Assembly: GCA_902580335.1 (NCBI GenBank)
Contig: CACHKE010000006.1
Coordinates: 1 to 64,000 of the forward strand
Direction of reading: 5' to 3'
DNA from: an uncultured Pelagibacteraceae bacterium
GTDB taxonomy: Bacteria; Pseudomonadota; Alphaproteobacteria; Pelagibacterales; Pelagibacteraceae
Length of the DNA: 64,000 bases
In this document: one piece after another, positions 18,214-27,291 of the stretch
Layout: each line of letters starts with the position of its first letter
Numbering within the stretch: position 1 is the first letter of the stretch
Notes under the pieces: generated by a model
What the model was told of the DNA's origin: nothing
Databases searched by the model: none
The model's input: the letters and a program-made list of their open reading frames with translations, nothing else
Translations under genes and position numbers: made by a program

Positions 18214-18740
18214 AAAGAACAAATAAAAGAGTACAGGAATTTATTAGAGTTGATCATGCTGGTGAGAGAGGTGCTGTCAAAATTTATGAAGGTCAATTGT
18301 TAGCTTTAAATACTATTGTAAAAAATGAAAGTTTAAAAAAAACAATTGAAGATATGAAAGAACATGAAATAGAACATTGTCAATTTTTTGAAAAAGAAAT
18401 AAAAAAAAGAAATATAGAACCAACAAAATTTTTACCTTTATGGGATTTATTAGGTGTTGGATTGGGATTTGGCTCTACATTATTAGGTAAAAAAGCTGCG
18501 ATGCTATGTACGGCATCCGTCGAAGAAGTTATTGATAAACATTACTTAGATCAAATCAATCAGCTTGGTCCTGATGAAGAACAATTAAAAAAGAAAATTA
18601 CAAAATTTAGACAAGATGAATTAGATCATAGGGATATTGCCTATGAAGAGGGTGCAACAAAAAAAGGCTTTTACGCCATAATGGATAAAATTATCAAAAC
18701 TGGATCTAAATTAGCAATAAATATTTCTGAGAAAATTTAA
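18210..18740 (+). CDS. coq7: 3-demethoxyubiquinol 3-hydroxylase (COQ7 family)
   Basis: 176 residues matching the di-iron COQ7 family. Two E...ExxH ligand sets are visible: DHAGERGAVKIYEGQ with EHEIEHCQFF in the first half, and ASVEEVIDKHY with DELDHRDIAYEEGA in the second. The enzyme hydroxylates the ubiquinone ring at C6 in the penultimate step of ubiquinone synthesis, associated with the inner membrane. This is the usual alphaproteobacterial/mitochondrial type rather than flavin-dependent UbiF. It overlaps dsbB by four bases and ends two bases before the convergent HNH gene. Confidence 0.95.
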   Translation: MKRTNKRVQEFIRVDHAGERGAVKIYEGQLLALNTIVKNESLKKTIEDMKEHEIEHCQFFEKEIKKRNIEPTKFLPLWDLLGVGLGFGSTLLGKKAAMLCTASVEEVIDKHYLDQINQLGPDEEQLKKKITKFRQDELDHRDIAYEEGATKKGFYAIMDKIIKTGSKLAINISEKI

Positions 18741-18742
18741 TT

Positions 18743-19312
18743 TTAAGCTTCTAACTCAACATCCCAATATAAATAGTCCATCCAACTTTTATGTAAATAA
18801 TTAGGGGGAAAATTCTTTCCATTTCTGTGTAAATCTTCAGTTGATGGTTGATAAGGATATTGATTGAGTTTCATTCCTGAAGATTTTAATAATTTTCCAC
18901 CTTTTTTAACATTACATGCTGAACATGCTGTTACAACATTATCCCAGTGTGTTTCTCCACCTTTTGATCTTGGTAACAAATGATCAAACGTTAATTCCTC
19001 TCCACTTCCGCAGTATTGACAAGAAAATTTATCCCTTAAAAAAACATTAAATCTTGTAAAACTTGGTTTAGATTGTGGAACTATGTAATCTTTAAGAGCA
19101 ATAACGCTTGGAAGCTGCATTTTGAATGATGGACTTCTTACAATTCTATCATAACTACTTACTATAATTACTCTATCTAAAAAAACTGACTTTACTGTAT
19201 CTTGCCAAGACCATAATGATAAGGGGTAATAGCTTAAAGGTCTATAATCAGCATTTAAAACTAATGCAGGACATTTTTCTAATGATACATCTTGTTCAAT
19301 AAAGTTGTTCAT
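18743..19312 (-). CDS. HNH endonuclease family protein
   Basis: 189 residues with an intact HNH domain at about 88-146: the zinc knuckle CQYCG, the catalytic FDHLLPRSKGG segment, NVVTACSACNVKKGG with the second CxxC, and a C-terminal tail. This layout matches the stand-alone HNH proteins common in alphaproteobacterial chromosomes. They are usually solitary housekeeping-like genes, not restriction enzymes, and their biological role is unclear. No methyltransferase or mobile element lies nearby, so I do not read it as a restriction or homing system. Confidence 0.85.
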   Translation of the reverse strand: MNNFIEQDVSLEKCPALVLNADYRPLSYYPLSLWSWQDTVKSVFLDRVIIVSSYDRIVRSPSFKMQLPSVIALKDYIVPQSKPSFTRFNVFLRDKFSCQYCGSGEELTFDHLLPRSKGGETHWDNVVTACSACNVKKGGKLLKSSGMKLNQYPYQPSTEDLHRNGKNFPPNYLHKSWMDYLYWDVELEA

Positions 19313-19357
19313 AAATTAATTTTAACTTAAATAAAAAATGATTTCAATATTAAGAAC

Positions 19358-20011
19358 TCATTTTATTTTTTTTAAAATATAATTTAATGCTATGCTTGAA
19401 GCTTCAATGGGAATATGATGGTCGCAATTCTTAATTAAATGGGTCTCTATTTCAATATTAGATCTAATAAAGAAATCTTTTGCCTCTAACATATAATTGG
19501 GTGAGACAACTTGATCAGAATCACCATGAATTAAAAGAATATTTGTTGATGTTCTCTTTCTTTGTTTGAGATCCTCTTGATTAATAATCTTGCCAGAAAA
19601 ACCTACAATACAACTAAATTTATTTTTAGATGTAAGCCCTAAATTAATTGACATCATACATCCTTGACTAAAACCAGACAAACAAATTTTATCGTTTTCT
19701 AAATTATATCTGATTTTTACTTCATCTATGAATTGATTGAGTTTTTTTTCAGCCTTGATTGTCTCATTTAAAATGTATTTTGGATCATCTTTTGTAAGAT
19801 CAAACCATTGATACCCAGATGGATTTATTGGACAAGGTTCATGACCATTCGGGCAGAGAAAAATTGTATTTGCAAGGTGTCTTTTCCAATTTAATGAAAG
19901 CATACTTATATCTTTACCATCACCTCCGTACCCGTGTAGTAAAATAACTGCATTTTCAATTTTCTCATCTTTTTCTGGTTTTATAATGGTTGTATCAAGG
20001 CAAAATGTCAT
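19358..20011 (-). CDS. phospholipase/carboxylesterase family hydrolase
   Basis: 217 residues in the Abhydrolase_2 (carboxylesterase/acyl-protein thioesterase-like) family. The motifs are VILLHGYGGDGKDI for the oxyanion hole, LSGFSQGCMMS for the nucleophile serine, LLIHGDSDQVV for the acid and NCDHHIP for the histidine. It has no signal peptide, suggesting cytoplasmic action on short-chain esters or lysophospholipids. Its 5' end faces the small HIG1-like gene with a 49-bp divergent spacer. Confidence 0.85.
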   Translation of the reverse strand: MTFCLDTTIIKPEKDEKIENAVILLHGYGGDGKDISMLSLNWKRHLANTIFLCPNGHEPCPINPSGYQWFDLTKDDPKYILNETIKAEKKLNQFIDEVKIRYNLENDKICLSGFSQGCMMSINLGLTSKNKFSCIVGFSGKIINQEDLKQRKRTSTNILLIHGDSDQVVSPNYMLEAKDFFIRSNIEIETHLIKNCDHHIPIEASSIALNYILKKIK

Positions 20012-20060
20012 AGTAATTGATTTATGTTTTTTTATCTATAAAACAGCCTACTATAATTTT

Positions 20061-20264
20061 ATGATTTCTGGAATATTAGTTAAAATTCTATCTATAATCT
20101 TACTAGTGGCTGTTGGTTTAGTTCTGATTCTTGGTATTGGAACTTTATTTAAAGGTGGAGAAACAAGTAAGAAATACTCTAATAAATTAATGCAGTTAAG
20201 AGTCTTACTACAATTTATAGCCATTATAGCCTTGGTTGCTTTTGCATATTTTTTTAAAAATTAA
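20061..20264 (+). CDS. HIG1-domain (twin transmembrane) small membrane protein
   Basis: 67 residues from ATG 20061. A longer frame begins upstream inside the divergent esterase 5' end, but only this start leaves a clean membrane protein. Two hydrophobic helices flank the short polar loop KGGETSKKYSNKLMQLRVLLQ, the hallmark of the hypoxia-induced HIG1 family. Mitochondrial relatives stabilise cytochrome c oxidase and supercomplexes, and bacterial copies probably associate with the respiratory chain. The stop overlaps the convergent TlpA-like gene by four bases. Confidence 0.8.
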   Translation: MISGILVKILSIILLVAVGLVLILGIGTLFKGGETSKKYSNKLMQLRVLLQFIAIIALVAFAYFFKN

Positions 20265-20770
20265 TTAAAATTACTTAACCACGCAATAAATTTTTCATCA
20301 GCAAAGTCGATTGATCCTATTATTCTCGCAAACTCAAGTCCATCTTTGTTAAAAAGTATAGTTGTAGGAAGACCTCTTAATTTAAATTTCTTTGCTAATG
20401 TATTAGGTGAGTCAAAATATATTTCTAAATTTTTTATCTTCAAATCTTCAAAGAAAGTTAAAGATTTTTGACTAGTATCCTTGCCAATATTTATGGGAAA
20501 TATCTTTAGATTATCTAAATTTGGATTTTCAGCTAACAAATCTAAAGATGGCATTTCATCTTTACATGGAGCACACCAAGTTGCCCAAAAATTCAATAAA
20601 ATTAGATTTCCTTTATAATCATTTAAGTATAATTCTTTATTTTTAATGTTTAAAAACGTTATATCACTGTAATTTTTTAACTCTTTATTAATGACTAAAT
20701 TTTTAATATCGGATGCGTCACTAGCAAAAGAATTTGATAGCATTAAAACAAATATTATTAATAATCTCAT
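20261..20770 (-). CDS. TlpA/ResA-like periplasmic thiol:disulfide reductase
   Basis: 169 residues. An N-terminal signal peptide of about 17 residues ends near NSFAS. A thioredoxin fold follows with the active site Cys66-Ala-Pro-Cys69 in NFWATWCAPCKDEMPSL and the cis-Pro segment LRGLPTTILF. These proteins reduce disulfides outside the inner membrane, typically for cytochrome c or cytochrome oxidase maturation. It lies back-to-back with argH, with 24 bp between starts, so its promoter is shared or overlapping. A partner is not evident nearby, apart from dsbB at 17.7 kb. Confidence 0.88.
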   Translation of the reverse strand: MRLLIIFVLMLSNSFASDASDIKNLVINKELKNYSDITFLNIKNKELYLNDYKGNLILLNFWATWCAPCKDEMPSLDLLAENPNLDNLKIFPINIGKDTSQKSLTFFEDLKIKNLEIYFDSPNTLAKKFKLRGLPTTILFNKDGLEFARIIGSIDFADEKFIAWLSNFN

Positions 20771-20794
20771 GTTAAATAGGTATAATTAATTATC

Positions 20795-22186
20795 ATGGTA
20801 AAAAATAAAAACAACCAGACAATATGGAATACAAGAATTAAAAATAATTCTTATAATCTCTCACAAAAAATAGGTAGCTCTATTGATGTAGATAAAAGAC
20901 TGTATAAAGAAGATATAAATGGTTCTATTGCTCATGTAGAGATGTTATTTAAACAAAAAATAATTTCTTTTAGAACAAAAAATAAAATTATTTACGGACT
21001 AAATAAAATTGAAAAAGAAATATCCAATAAAAAATTTGAATTTAATAAAAAATACGAGGACATTCATATTAATATTGAAAAACGACTGTTTCAAATAATT
21101 GGTGAAGAAGCGGGTTATGTTCACACAGCAAGATCTAGAAACGACCAAGTAATAACCGACTTTAAGATCTGGATTAAATCTGCAAATCAAAAAATTAGTA
21201 TGATGTTAAATAACGTAATTAAAAATTCAATTAATTTAGCTGAAAAAAATATAGATACTATTATGCCAGGTTTTACTCACTTAAAAAATGCACAAGCAGT
21301 TTCATTTGCACACTATCTAATGGCATATGTAGAGATGTTTAAAAGAGACGAAGACAGATTTAAGAATAATTTAGACAGTCTAAATGAAAACCCATTAGGT
21401 GTTGCTGCATTAACTGGCACTTCTTTTAACATTGACAGGAACTATACGACAAAAAAACTTGGTTTTGAAAAGCCTACAAATAATTCAATCGACACTGTAG
21501 CGGATAGAGATTTCGTTTTAGACTTTCTTTATAGTGTTTCTGTTTGTTCGTTGCATTTATCAAGAATTTCTGAAGAATTAATTATCTGGAATTCCGATGG
21601 TTTTAATCTAATTAACCTCTCAGATAAAATAGTAACTGGTTCATCAATAATGCCACAAAAAAAAAATCCTGATCTTTTAGAGCACTTAAGAGGTAAATCT
21701 GGAATTACTTTTGGTAATTTATTTTCAATGTTTACTATATTAAAAGGATTGCCTCTTTCATACTTCAAAGATCTTCAAGATGATAAAGAAATTATTTTTA
21801 AATCATATGATGTTCTTTTTCAAAGTTTAAAAGTATTTAATGAAATTCTTAAGAATGTAAGTCCTAATAAAAAAAGAATGCTTGAATTGGCATACTCAGG
21901 TTACATTACTGCAACAGATTTAGCAGATTACCTTGTTAAGAATAATTCAATGTCTTTTAGAAAAGCTTATCAAAAAACAGCTTTGCTAGTGAATTTAGCT
22001 GAAAAGAGAAAGAAAAAACTAAACGAATTATCATTGGAAGACTTAAAAAAAGTAGAGCCAGCATTAACAAAAGATGTCCTAAAAGTGTTTGATTTAAAGA
22101 ATTCTGTCAATTCCAAAAAATCTTATGGTGGAACATCTTTTGATAATATCAAAAAGATGATAAGGAAATATAAAAAATTAAGATGA
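20795..22186 (+). CDS. argH: argininosuccinate lyase
   Basis: 463 residues, normal length for the fumarase/aspartase superfamily. The superfamily signature GSSIMPQKKNPD is at about residues 282-293, with the catalytic loop Ser inside it. HTARSRNDQV near 110 and TGTSFNIDR near 208 are further ArgH elements. The enzyme splits argininosuccinate into arginine and fumarate, the last step of arginine synthesis. Its stop overlaps the start of the lptM-like gene (ATGA), which itself overlaps lysA; argH-lptM-lysA is a familiar proteobacterial arrangement. Confidence 0.97.
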   Translation: MVKNKNNQTIWNTRIKNNSYNLSQKIGSSIDVDKRLYKEDINGSIAHVEMLFKQKIISFRTKNKIIYGLNKIEKEISNKKFEFNKKYEDIHINIEKRLFQIIGEEAGYVHTARSRNDQVITDFKIWIKSANQKISMMLNNVIKNSINLAEKNIDTIMPGFTHLKNAQAVSFAHYLMAYVEMFKRDEDRFKNNLDSLNENPLGVAALTGTSFNIDRNYTTKKLGFEKPTNNSIDTVADRDFVLDFLYSVSVCSLHLSRISEELIIWNSDGFNLINLSDKIVTGSSIMPQKKNPDLLEHLRGKSGITFGNLFSMFTILKGLPLSYFKDLQDDKEIIFKSYDVLFQSLKVFNEILKNVSPNKKRMLELAYSGYITATDLADYLVKNNSMSFRKAYQKTALLVNLAEKRKKKLNELSLEDLKKVEPALTKDVLKVFDLKNSVNSKKSYGGTSFDNIKKMIRKYKKLR

Positions 22187-22317
22187 TTAAAAAAATTACA
22201 TTTGTTATTTTAGTTTGTTGTTCTTTAGTTTCTTGTGGAAAGAAAGGTGATCCTGAATATAAAGCATTAAATCAAGAAATTAAAATACCAACAATTATAA
22301 TTAACAAAACTTCATGA
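22183..22317 (+). CDS. lptM: LptM (YifL)-like small lipoprotein
   Basis: A 44-residue protein: a short basic hydrophobic leader, the lipobox LVSC with Cys18 as the lipidated residue, and immediately GKKGDP, the conserved CGxKGP/D motif of the LptM/YifL family. In E. coli LptM assists maturation of the outer-membrane LPS translocon LptD/LptE. Position strengthens the call: ATGA overlaps with argH upstream and lysA downstream, the conserved neighbourhood of this gene. The polar tail of about 20 residues is typical of the family. Confidence 0.85.
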   Translation: MIKKITFVILVCCSLVSCGKKGDPEYKALNQEIKIPTIIINKTS

Positions 22318-23528
22318 AATACATTAATAAAAGACTAACATTGGAAAAAGTCAACTTCCAGAAGATAGCTAAAAAATTTGGAACACCTTTTTATTGTTAT
22401 TCATATTCAAAATTAAAAGAAAATATAAACAAATTTAAAGAAAATTTTAAATCTTTTTCACCTTTAATTTGTTTTGCAGTTAAATCGAATACTAATGTTA
22501 ATTTAATTAGAGAAATTAAAAAATTTGGTTTAGGGGCTGATGTAGTTTCTTTAGGTGAGCTCATGATAGCCATAAAAGCAGGAATAAAACCAAATAAAAT
22601 AGTATTCTCTGGAGTTGGAAAAACTTCTAGTGAATTGAATTTTGCAATAAATAAAAAAATACTACTCATTAATGCTGAGTCATTAAGTGAAATAATGGAA
22701 ATAAATAAACTTGCAAAATTAAGGAACAAAAAAGTGAGGGTTGGAGTTAGACTTAATCCTAATACAGATGCAAAAACACTAAATCAAATTTCTACAGGAA
22801 AAAAAGAGAATAAATTTGGAGTAAATAAAGATACATTTCACAAAATTGTTAATTTTTGTAAAAATTCAAAAAATATAGACCTAAAATGTTTGAGTGTTCA
22901 CATAGGTAGTCAAATTTTAGATCATAAACCCTATGGAAAAATGCTTGAAGCTGTTAGCCATATCTTAGATAAGACTAATCATCAATTTGAATTTATTGAT
23001 TTAGGTGGAGGTATGGGAATTAATTATTCCAATAAAGACAAAACGCTTAATTATAAAAAGTATAACACTGCAATAAATAATTTTCTCAAAAAACATAAAG
23101 TTAAAATTATTTTTGAACCTGGAAGATCTATAATTGGCAATACTGGTATGTTAATTAGTAGAGTTATTTATATTAAAGACAGTGGAAGGAAAAAATTTAT
23201 AATTTTAGATGCTGCTATGAATGATTTTATGAGACCCGCATTATATGGGGCATTTCATAGGACATTGCCAGTAATAAAATCGAATAAAATATCAAATAAA
23301 CCTTATGAATTCGTTGGTCCAATTTGCGAAAGTACTGATAAATTTATAACATTAAAAAAATTTCAAAAATTAGAGGAAAAAGATTTAATAGCTATATGCG
23401 ATGTTGGCGCGTACGGTATGTCTTTAAGCTCAAATTATAATTTAAGACCTAAACCAATAGAATTATTAATTAAAGGTTCAAAAATTAATGTAATTAGAAA
23501 AAGACAAAAGCACGCGGAAATAATCTAG
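22314..23528 (+). CDS. lysA: diaminopimelate decarboxylase
   Basis: 404 residues in the PLP fold-III decarboxylase family. Lys57 in FAVKSNTN binds PLP, SVHIGSQILD and DLGGGMGINY line the barrel, EPGRSIIGNTG contacts the phosphate, and GPICESTDKF plus DVGAYGMSLSSNYN contribute active-site residues from the partner subunit. It decarboxylates meso-diaminopimelate to lysine, the last step of the pathway. Translation is coupled to lptM by a four-base overlap. Confidence 0.96.
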   Translation: MKYINKRLTLEKVNFQKIAKKFGTPFYCYSYSKLKENINKFKENFKSFSPLICFAVKSNTNVNLIREIKKFGLGADVVSLGELMIAIKAGIKPNKIVFSGVGKTSSELNFAINKKILLINAESLSEIMEINKLAKLRNKKVRVGVRLNPNTDAKTLNQISTGKKENKFGVNKDTFHKIVNFCKNSKNIDLKCLSVHIGSQILDHKPYGKMLEAVSHILDKTNHQFEFIDLGGGMGINYSNKDKTLNYKKYNTAINNFLKKHKVKIIFEPGRSIIGNTGMLISRVIYIKDSGRKKFIILDAAMNDFMRPALYGAFHRTLPVIKSNKISNKPYEFVGPICESTDKFITLKKFQKLEEKDLIAICDVGAYGMSLSSNYNLRPKPIELLIKGSKINVIRKRQKHAEII

Positions 23529-23539
23529 CTTTTAACACA

Positions 23540-24241
23540 ATGTTAAGAAACTTCATATTTTCATTATTTTTTTTTACTGGAATTATTATTATTTTAATAA
23601 TTTTTTTGCCCTCATTTTTCTTACCTAAACAAGTAGTGTTATTTGGTGGTAAGCTAATGGGTCACTGGACGAGTTTTTGCTTAAAATTTTTTCTTTCAAC
23701 AAAAATAATAATTAAAGGGACTGAAAATATTATTAGAGATGAAAAATTTTTTATAGCAGCATCACATCAATCAATGTTTGAAACTTTCTTTCTTCAAACT
23801 TTATTTAACTCACCTGTATTTATTCTAAAGAAAGAGTTATTATTGATACCTATATTCGGATGGTATTTAAAAAAAATTGGATCTATATCAGTTAAAAGAG
23901 GTCAAATTACAAAAGATAATCTCAGTTTTTATGATGAAATTTTAAGTGTAGTTACTAATTCAGATAGACCTTTGATAATTTTTCCTCAAGGAACTAGAGT
24001 TTTACCTAATGAAAGACCTCCTTTTAAAAAAGGAGCCTCTAGAATTTATGAGAAACTTAAAATTGCTTGTCAGCCAGTTGCGATTAATTCTGGATATGTT
24101 TGGCCTAAATCAGGAAGAAAAATTAGCAATAGAACCATTACTATATCTATAATGCAAAAAATAAATAATGATTTGGAAAAAGAAGTATTTCTTAAAACTT
24201 TAGAGGATAAAATTTATTCAGAATTAAATCTTATAGATTAG
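23540..24241 (+). CDS. plsC: 1-acyl-sn-glycerol-3-phosphate acyltransferase (PlsC family)
   Basis: 233 residues with an N-terminal membrane anchor. The acyltransferase box I is ASHQSMFETF, an HX4E version of the usual HX4D; the phosphate-binding box is PQGTR with IIFP before it. The enzyme acylates lysophosphatidate to phosphatidate at the inner membrane in phospholipid synthesis. It starts 11 bases after lysA and likely belongs to the same operon. Its 3' end overlaps the convergent dnaN by four bases. Confidence 0.88.
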   Translation: MLRNFIFSLFFFTGIIIILIIFLPSFFLPKQVVLFGGKLMGHWTSFCLKFFLSTKIIIKGTENIIRDEKFFIAASHQSMFETFFLQTLFNSPVFILKKELLLIPIFGWYLKKIGSISVKRGQITKDNLSFYDEILSVVTNSDRPLIIFPQGTRVLPNERPPFKKGASRIYEKLKIACQPVAINSGYVWPKSGRKISNRTITISIMQKINNDLEKEVFLKTLEDKIYSELNLID

Positions 24242-25350
24242 CCTTTCATGGGCATTACTACGTAGATACTATCAAAATCACCGGGATCTTTTATCAAAGC
24301 TGGAGATCCAGTGTCATTAAAAAAAATTTCAATATTGTCTCCATCGAGCTGGGATGCCACATCAATTAAATATCTAGAATTGAAACTAATTTCAAGATCA
24401 TGATTAAACTTTACATTCAAAGTCTCATTACCATCGCCACTATTAGCGTTATTAACTGAAAGACTTAATGTATCTTGGGATAATTTGAATTTAACTCCAT
24501 CTTTTTTATCAAGTGATACTGATGCAACCCGATCGACAGATGCTAAAAATAATTTTAACTCAGTTTCTAATTTTTTTTGGTTATTCTTTGGTATCACCTG
24601 GACATAATTAGGAAATTTTCCATCTATTAGTTTTGATATTAAAATACTATTTGATAATTCAAACTTAATTTTTGATTTCAAATTTGATATTTTTATATTT
24701 CCATCGTGATTATCTAATAAAGAACATAATTGGAATATTGTTTTTTTTGGAAGAATAATCGGGTCAAAGTTTATTTTTTCTACTAACCTTACTTTTGAAA
24801 TTGACATTCTATGACTGTCAGTCGCAACAGCTGTAAGATAGATTTTGTCATCAACTTCTGTTTGATGAAAATATATACCACTTAAATAATGTCTTGTTTC
24901 ATCATTAGAGATCGAAAATTTACACTTATTAAGTAGCTTCAAAAATTGCTTTGAATTTATAACAAACTCATTTTGATTGAAATTTGTGTCAGTTAAAGGA
25001 AACTCAGATGAACTAATACAATTCAAATTAAATACAGATTTATCAGATTCTAATTTAAGTTTATTTTCACTATTTAAAGATAAATTAATCTTTTTATCAG
25101 AAGAGAATTTTCTCACAATATCAAACATTGTTGAGGAAGTTGTAGTTGTTTTGCCTTCCTCTAAAATCTCGACATCTTTTATTTGGTGAATAAAAATTAA
25201 ATCTAAATCTGTTGCAGTTATCGTTAGTTTCGAATTTCCTACGTCTAGTAAAACATTTGATAATATTTGTAATGTACTTCTTTTTTCAATTACACCTTGA
25301 CAATAGCTAAGGGCCTCTTGCAGCTCTTTTTGATTAATATTAAATTTCAT
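24238..25350 (-). CDS. dnaN: DNA polymerase III beta subunit (sliding clamp)
   Basis: 370 residues, normal length, consisting of three successive clamp domains with the beginning MKFNINQKELQEALSYCQGV and the conserved end IVVMPMKG (consensus PMRL/PMKG region). As a homodimer the ring tethers polymerase III to DNA. It overlaps the end of dnaA by 11 bases, a tightly coupled dnaA-dnaN pair. No recF follows; the neighbouring gene is plsC on the opposite strand. Confidence 0.97.
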   Translation of the reverse strand: MKFNINQKELQEALSYCQGVIEKRSTLQILSNVLLDVGNSKLTITATDLDLIFIHQIKDVEILEEGKTTTTSSTMFDIVRKFSSDKKINLSLNSENKLKLESDKSVFNLNCISSSEFPLTDTNFNQNEFVINSKQFLKLLNKCKFSISNDETRHYLSGIYFHQTEVDDKIYLTAVATDSHRMSISKVRLVEKINFDPIILPKKTIFQLCSLLDNHDGNIKISNLKSKIKFELSNSILISKLIDGKFPNYVQVIPKNNQKKLETELKLFLASVDRVASVSLDKKDGVKFKLSQDTLSLSVNNANSGDGNETLNVKFNHDLEISFNSRYLIDVASQLDGDNIEIFFNDTGSPALIKDPGDFDSIYVVMPMKG

Positions 25351-26746
25351 TATCTTTTTTATACAAAATAATATTTTTCAATTTGCTAATATTGTCACTC
25401 ATATCGGGATTTTTTTCTTTTAACTTTTCAATGGTTCTGACTGAATGAATGATGGTTGTATGATCACGATTTGAAAATTCACGTCCAATTTCTGGAAGAG
25501 ATTTAGTTGTTAAAATTTTAGTCAAATAAATGGCTGTTTGTCTTGGTCTGACTAAATATCTAGACCTTCTTGAAGATAACATCTCATTTTTACTAATCTT
25601 AAAAAACTTACAAACAATAGTTTGAATTGCATCTATAGTTACATTATTTTCATTTAAATTCAGTAAATCTTTCAATATAATTTTTGTTTCTGATAAACTT
25701 GGTATTTTTTTATAAATTCTCGAAAATGAAACTAACCGATTTATTGCTCCGATTAATTCTCTTATATTGGTAGTTACCTTGCTGCTAACAAAATCTTGTA
25801 TTTCATCCGAAATTTTTAAATTATCTGAATAAAGAGTTATTAGCTCATTTATTTTATGATTAATAATTTTTCTTCTTAAATCGTATTCTGGTTTCTGAAT
25901 ATCGACTACTAATCCACCAGAAAATCTTGATTTAATTCTCTCTTGGATCCTTGAAAGCTTATTTGGTGGTCTGTCTGCTGACACTATAATTTGTGAGCCT
26001 TTATCCAAAAGTGCATTGAATGTATGAAAAAACTCCTCCTGCATTGCCTCTTTGCCATTCATAAATTGAATGTCATCAATTAATAAAACATCGGTGTTTC
26101 TAAAATATTCTTTAAATTTTACCATTTCATTGGATTTAATAGATTTCACAAATTGATACATAAAACGTTCTGCTGAAATAAACATCACTTTTTTATTTTC
26201 ATTAAGTTTGTGACCAATAGAGTTAAGCAAATGAGTTTTTCCTAGTCCAACACCTCCATAAATATAGAGAGGATTATAATATGAAAAATTGTTGGATACT
26301 TTCTTTGATGCTTCAAATGCTATTTGATTACTTTGGCCAATTAAAAAATTTTCAAACCTCTTATTTGGATCAATGCGATTATATTGAAAATAAGCATCTT
26401 TAATAAATGAGACTTTTTGATTTTCATTTGATTTTTTTAAACCATCAGTTTTTTTTTCAATTTTTTCTTTATTTTCCTCAATTTTAAATTCAATCCTAAC
26501 AATTTCTTTTTTATACTTTTTTATCGTTTGTAATATCTGATCCAAGTATCTTGAGGTAATCCAGTCACGGATAAACCGTGTTGGGACTGACAATAATATA
26601 TAATTGCTAAACTCTTCAATTAGGTTAATTTTTTTTATCCAACTTTCATAAACATCTGTTCCTAATTGTAACTTCATTTCAGACTGAATTATGTTCCATT
26701 CCAAATTAATTTTTTCAATATTTTTATTTATTTTTGAATTGTTCAT
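25340..26746 (-). CDS. dnaA: chromosomal replication initiator DnaA
   Basis: 468 residues in the four-domain layout: N-terminal domain I, a short Lys/Glu-rich linker (about 88-112), the AAA+ domain with Walker A GGVGLGKT at 164-171 and Walker B VLLIDDIQF, and the C-terminal DnaA-box-binding helix-turn-helix with RDHTTIIHSVRTIEKL. It binds DnaA boxes at oriC and opens the duplex. The upstream 273-bp spacer is the longest non-coding stretch in the window and may carry DnaA-binding sites. Confidence 0.98.
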   Translation of the reverse strand: MNNSKINKNIEKINLEWNIIQSEMKLQLGTDVYESWIKKINLIEEFSNYILLSVPTRFIRDWITSRYLDQILQTIKKYKKEIVRIEFKIEENKEKIEKKTDGLKKSNENQKVSFIKDAYFQYNRIDPNKRFENFLIGQSNQIAFEASKKVSNNFSYYNPLYIYGGVGLGKTHLLNSIGHKLNENKKVMFISAERFMYQFVKSIKSNEMVKFKEYFRNTDVLLIDDIQFMNGKEAMQEEFFHTFNALLDKGSQIIVSADRPPNKLSRIQERIKSRFSGGLVVDIQKPEYDLRRKIINHKINELITLYSDNLKISDEIQDFVSSKVTTNIRELIGAINRLVSFSRIYKKIPSLSETKIILKDLLNLNENNVTIDAIQTIVCKFFKISKNEMLSSRRSRYLVRPRQTAIYLTKILTTKSLPEIGREFSNRDHTTIIHSVRTIEKLKEKNPDMSDNISKLKNIILYKKDNEI

Positions 26747-27019
26747 ATTTATTTGGAGAGTTTCAGTTAGAACTATAATAGAAATATTGCAACAAATTAT
26801 TTCTTTAAACTAAAAAAAAATTAAATCTAGGATTGTGTAAATTAATTTATTTTAAAAAAATCTTTGACAAAAAATATTTTTGTGTATTTAAAAAAAAATA
26901 AAATTTATGATTGAATTAAATATATTATTTTTTTACTAAATCTAAATATTGTAAAATCAATTTCTTTATTCATACATGAAGTGTATTCTTAAAGTTGAAT
27001 CAACTAGAAGTATTAAAAA
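26747..27019. other. dnaA-rpsT spacer, very A+T-rich; candidate origin or dnaA control region
   Basis: 273 bp without a credible gene. The middle 120 bp (26821-26940) has only about 13 G/C bases, resembling a DNA-unwinding element. Against the relaxed DnaA-box consensus TTWTNCACA I find one-mismatch sites at 26834-26842 (ATTTACACA on the minus strand) and 26966-26974 (TTATTCATA on plus), and a two-mismatch site at 26881-26889. None matches the strict box TTATCCACA. The region must contain the dnaA promoter; whether it is also oriC is speculative. Confidence 0.35.
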
Positions 27020-27280
27020 TTAAAGAGATGATATTTTTTTTGTAATTCTTGATATATTTCTTGAAGCATTTTGCTTTTTTATTATACCAGTCTTAGCTAT
27101 TTTCATTAGTTCAGAATTCAACTTAGGTAAGAATTTCAAAGCTTCATTTTTCTTTTTATCCTCAATTAGATTTTTCATCTTTTTTAAAGCATTTTTGTAT
27201 CTACTTTTTCTCACCTTATTAACCGCAGTCTGTTTAGATATTCTTCTGATTCTTTTAATTGCTGATTTAGTATTAGCCAT
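27020..27280 (-). CDS. rpsT: 30S ribosomal protein S20
   Basis: 86 residues, highly basic, starting MANTKSAIKRIRRISKQTAV as in S20 of other bacteria, and of the usual length. It binds 16S rRNA near helix 44 during early 30S assembly. It is a single-gene unit between dnaA (downstream) and mutM (upstream), a conserved alphaproteobacterial position. A good sigma-70-like promoter sits immediately upstream. Confidence 0.97.
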   Translation of the reverse strand: MANTKSAIKRIRRISKQTAVNKVRKSRYKNALKKMKNLIEDKKKNEALKFLPKLNSELMKIAKTGIIKKQNASRNISRITKKISSL

Positions 27281-27291
27281 AATTTTGCAGG

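Noticed and set aside
18743..19312. HNH gene as part of a restriction or homing system
   Set aside because: No methyltransferase, intron, repeat or mobile element is adjacent, and such solitary HNH genes are common in alphaproteobacteria.
23540..24241. HX4E instead of HX4D in PlsC as an inactivating change
   Set aside because: An HX4E box of the HQSxxET kind occurs in many PlsC-like acyltransferases; the rest of the protein is intact.
26864..26890. TTGACA on the plus strand between dnaA and rpsT as a promoter
   Set aside because: No -10 at good spacing (only TATTTA at 15) and no gene on the plus strand downstream; likely chance in A+T-rich DNA.
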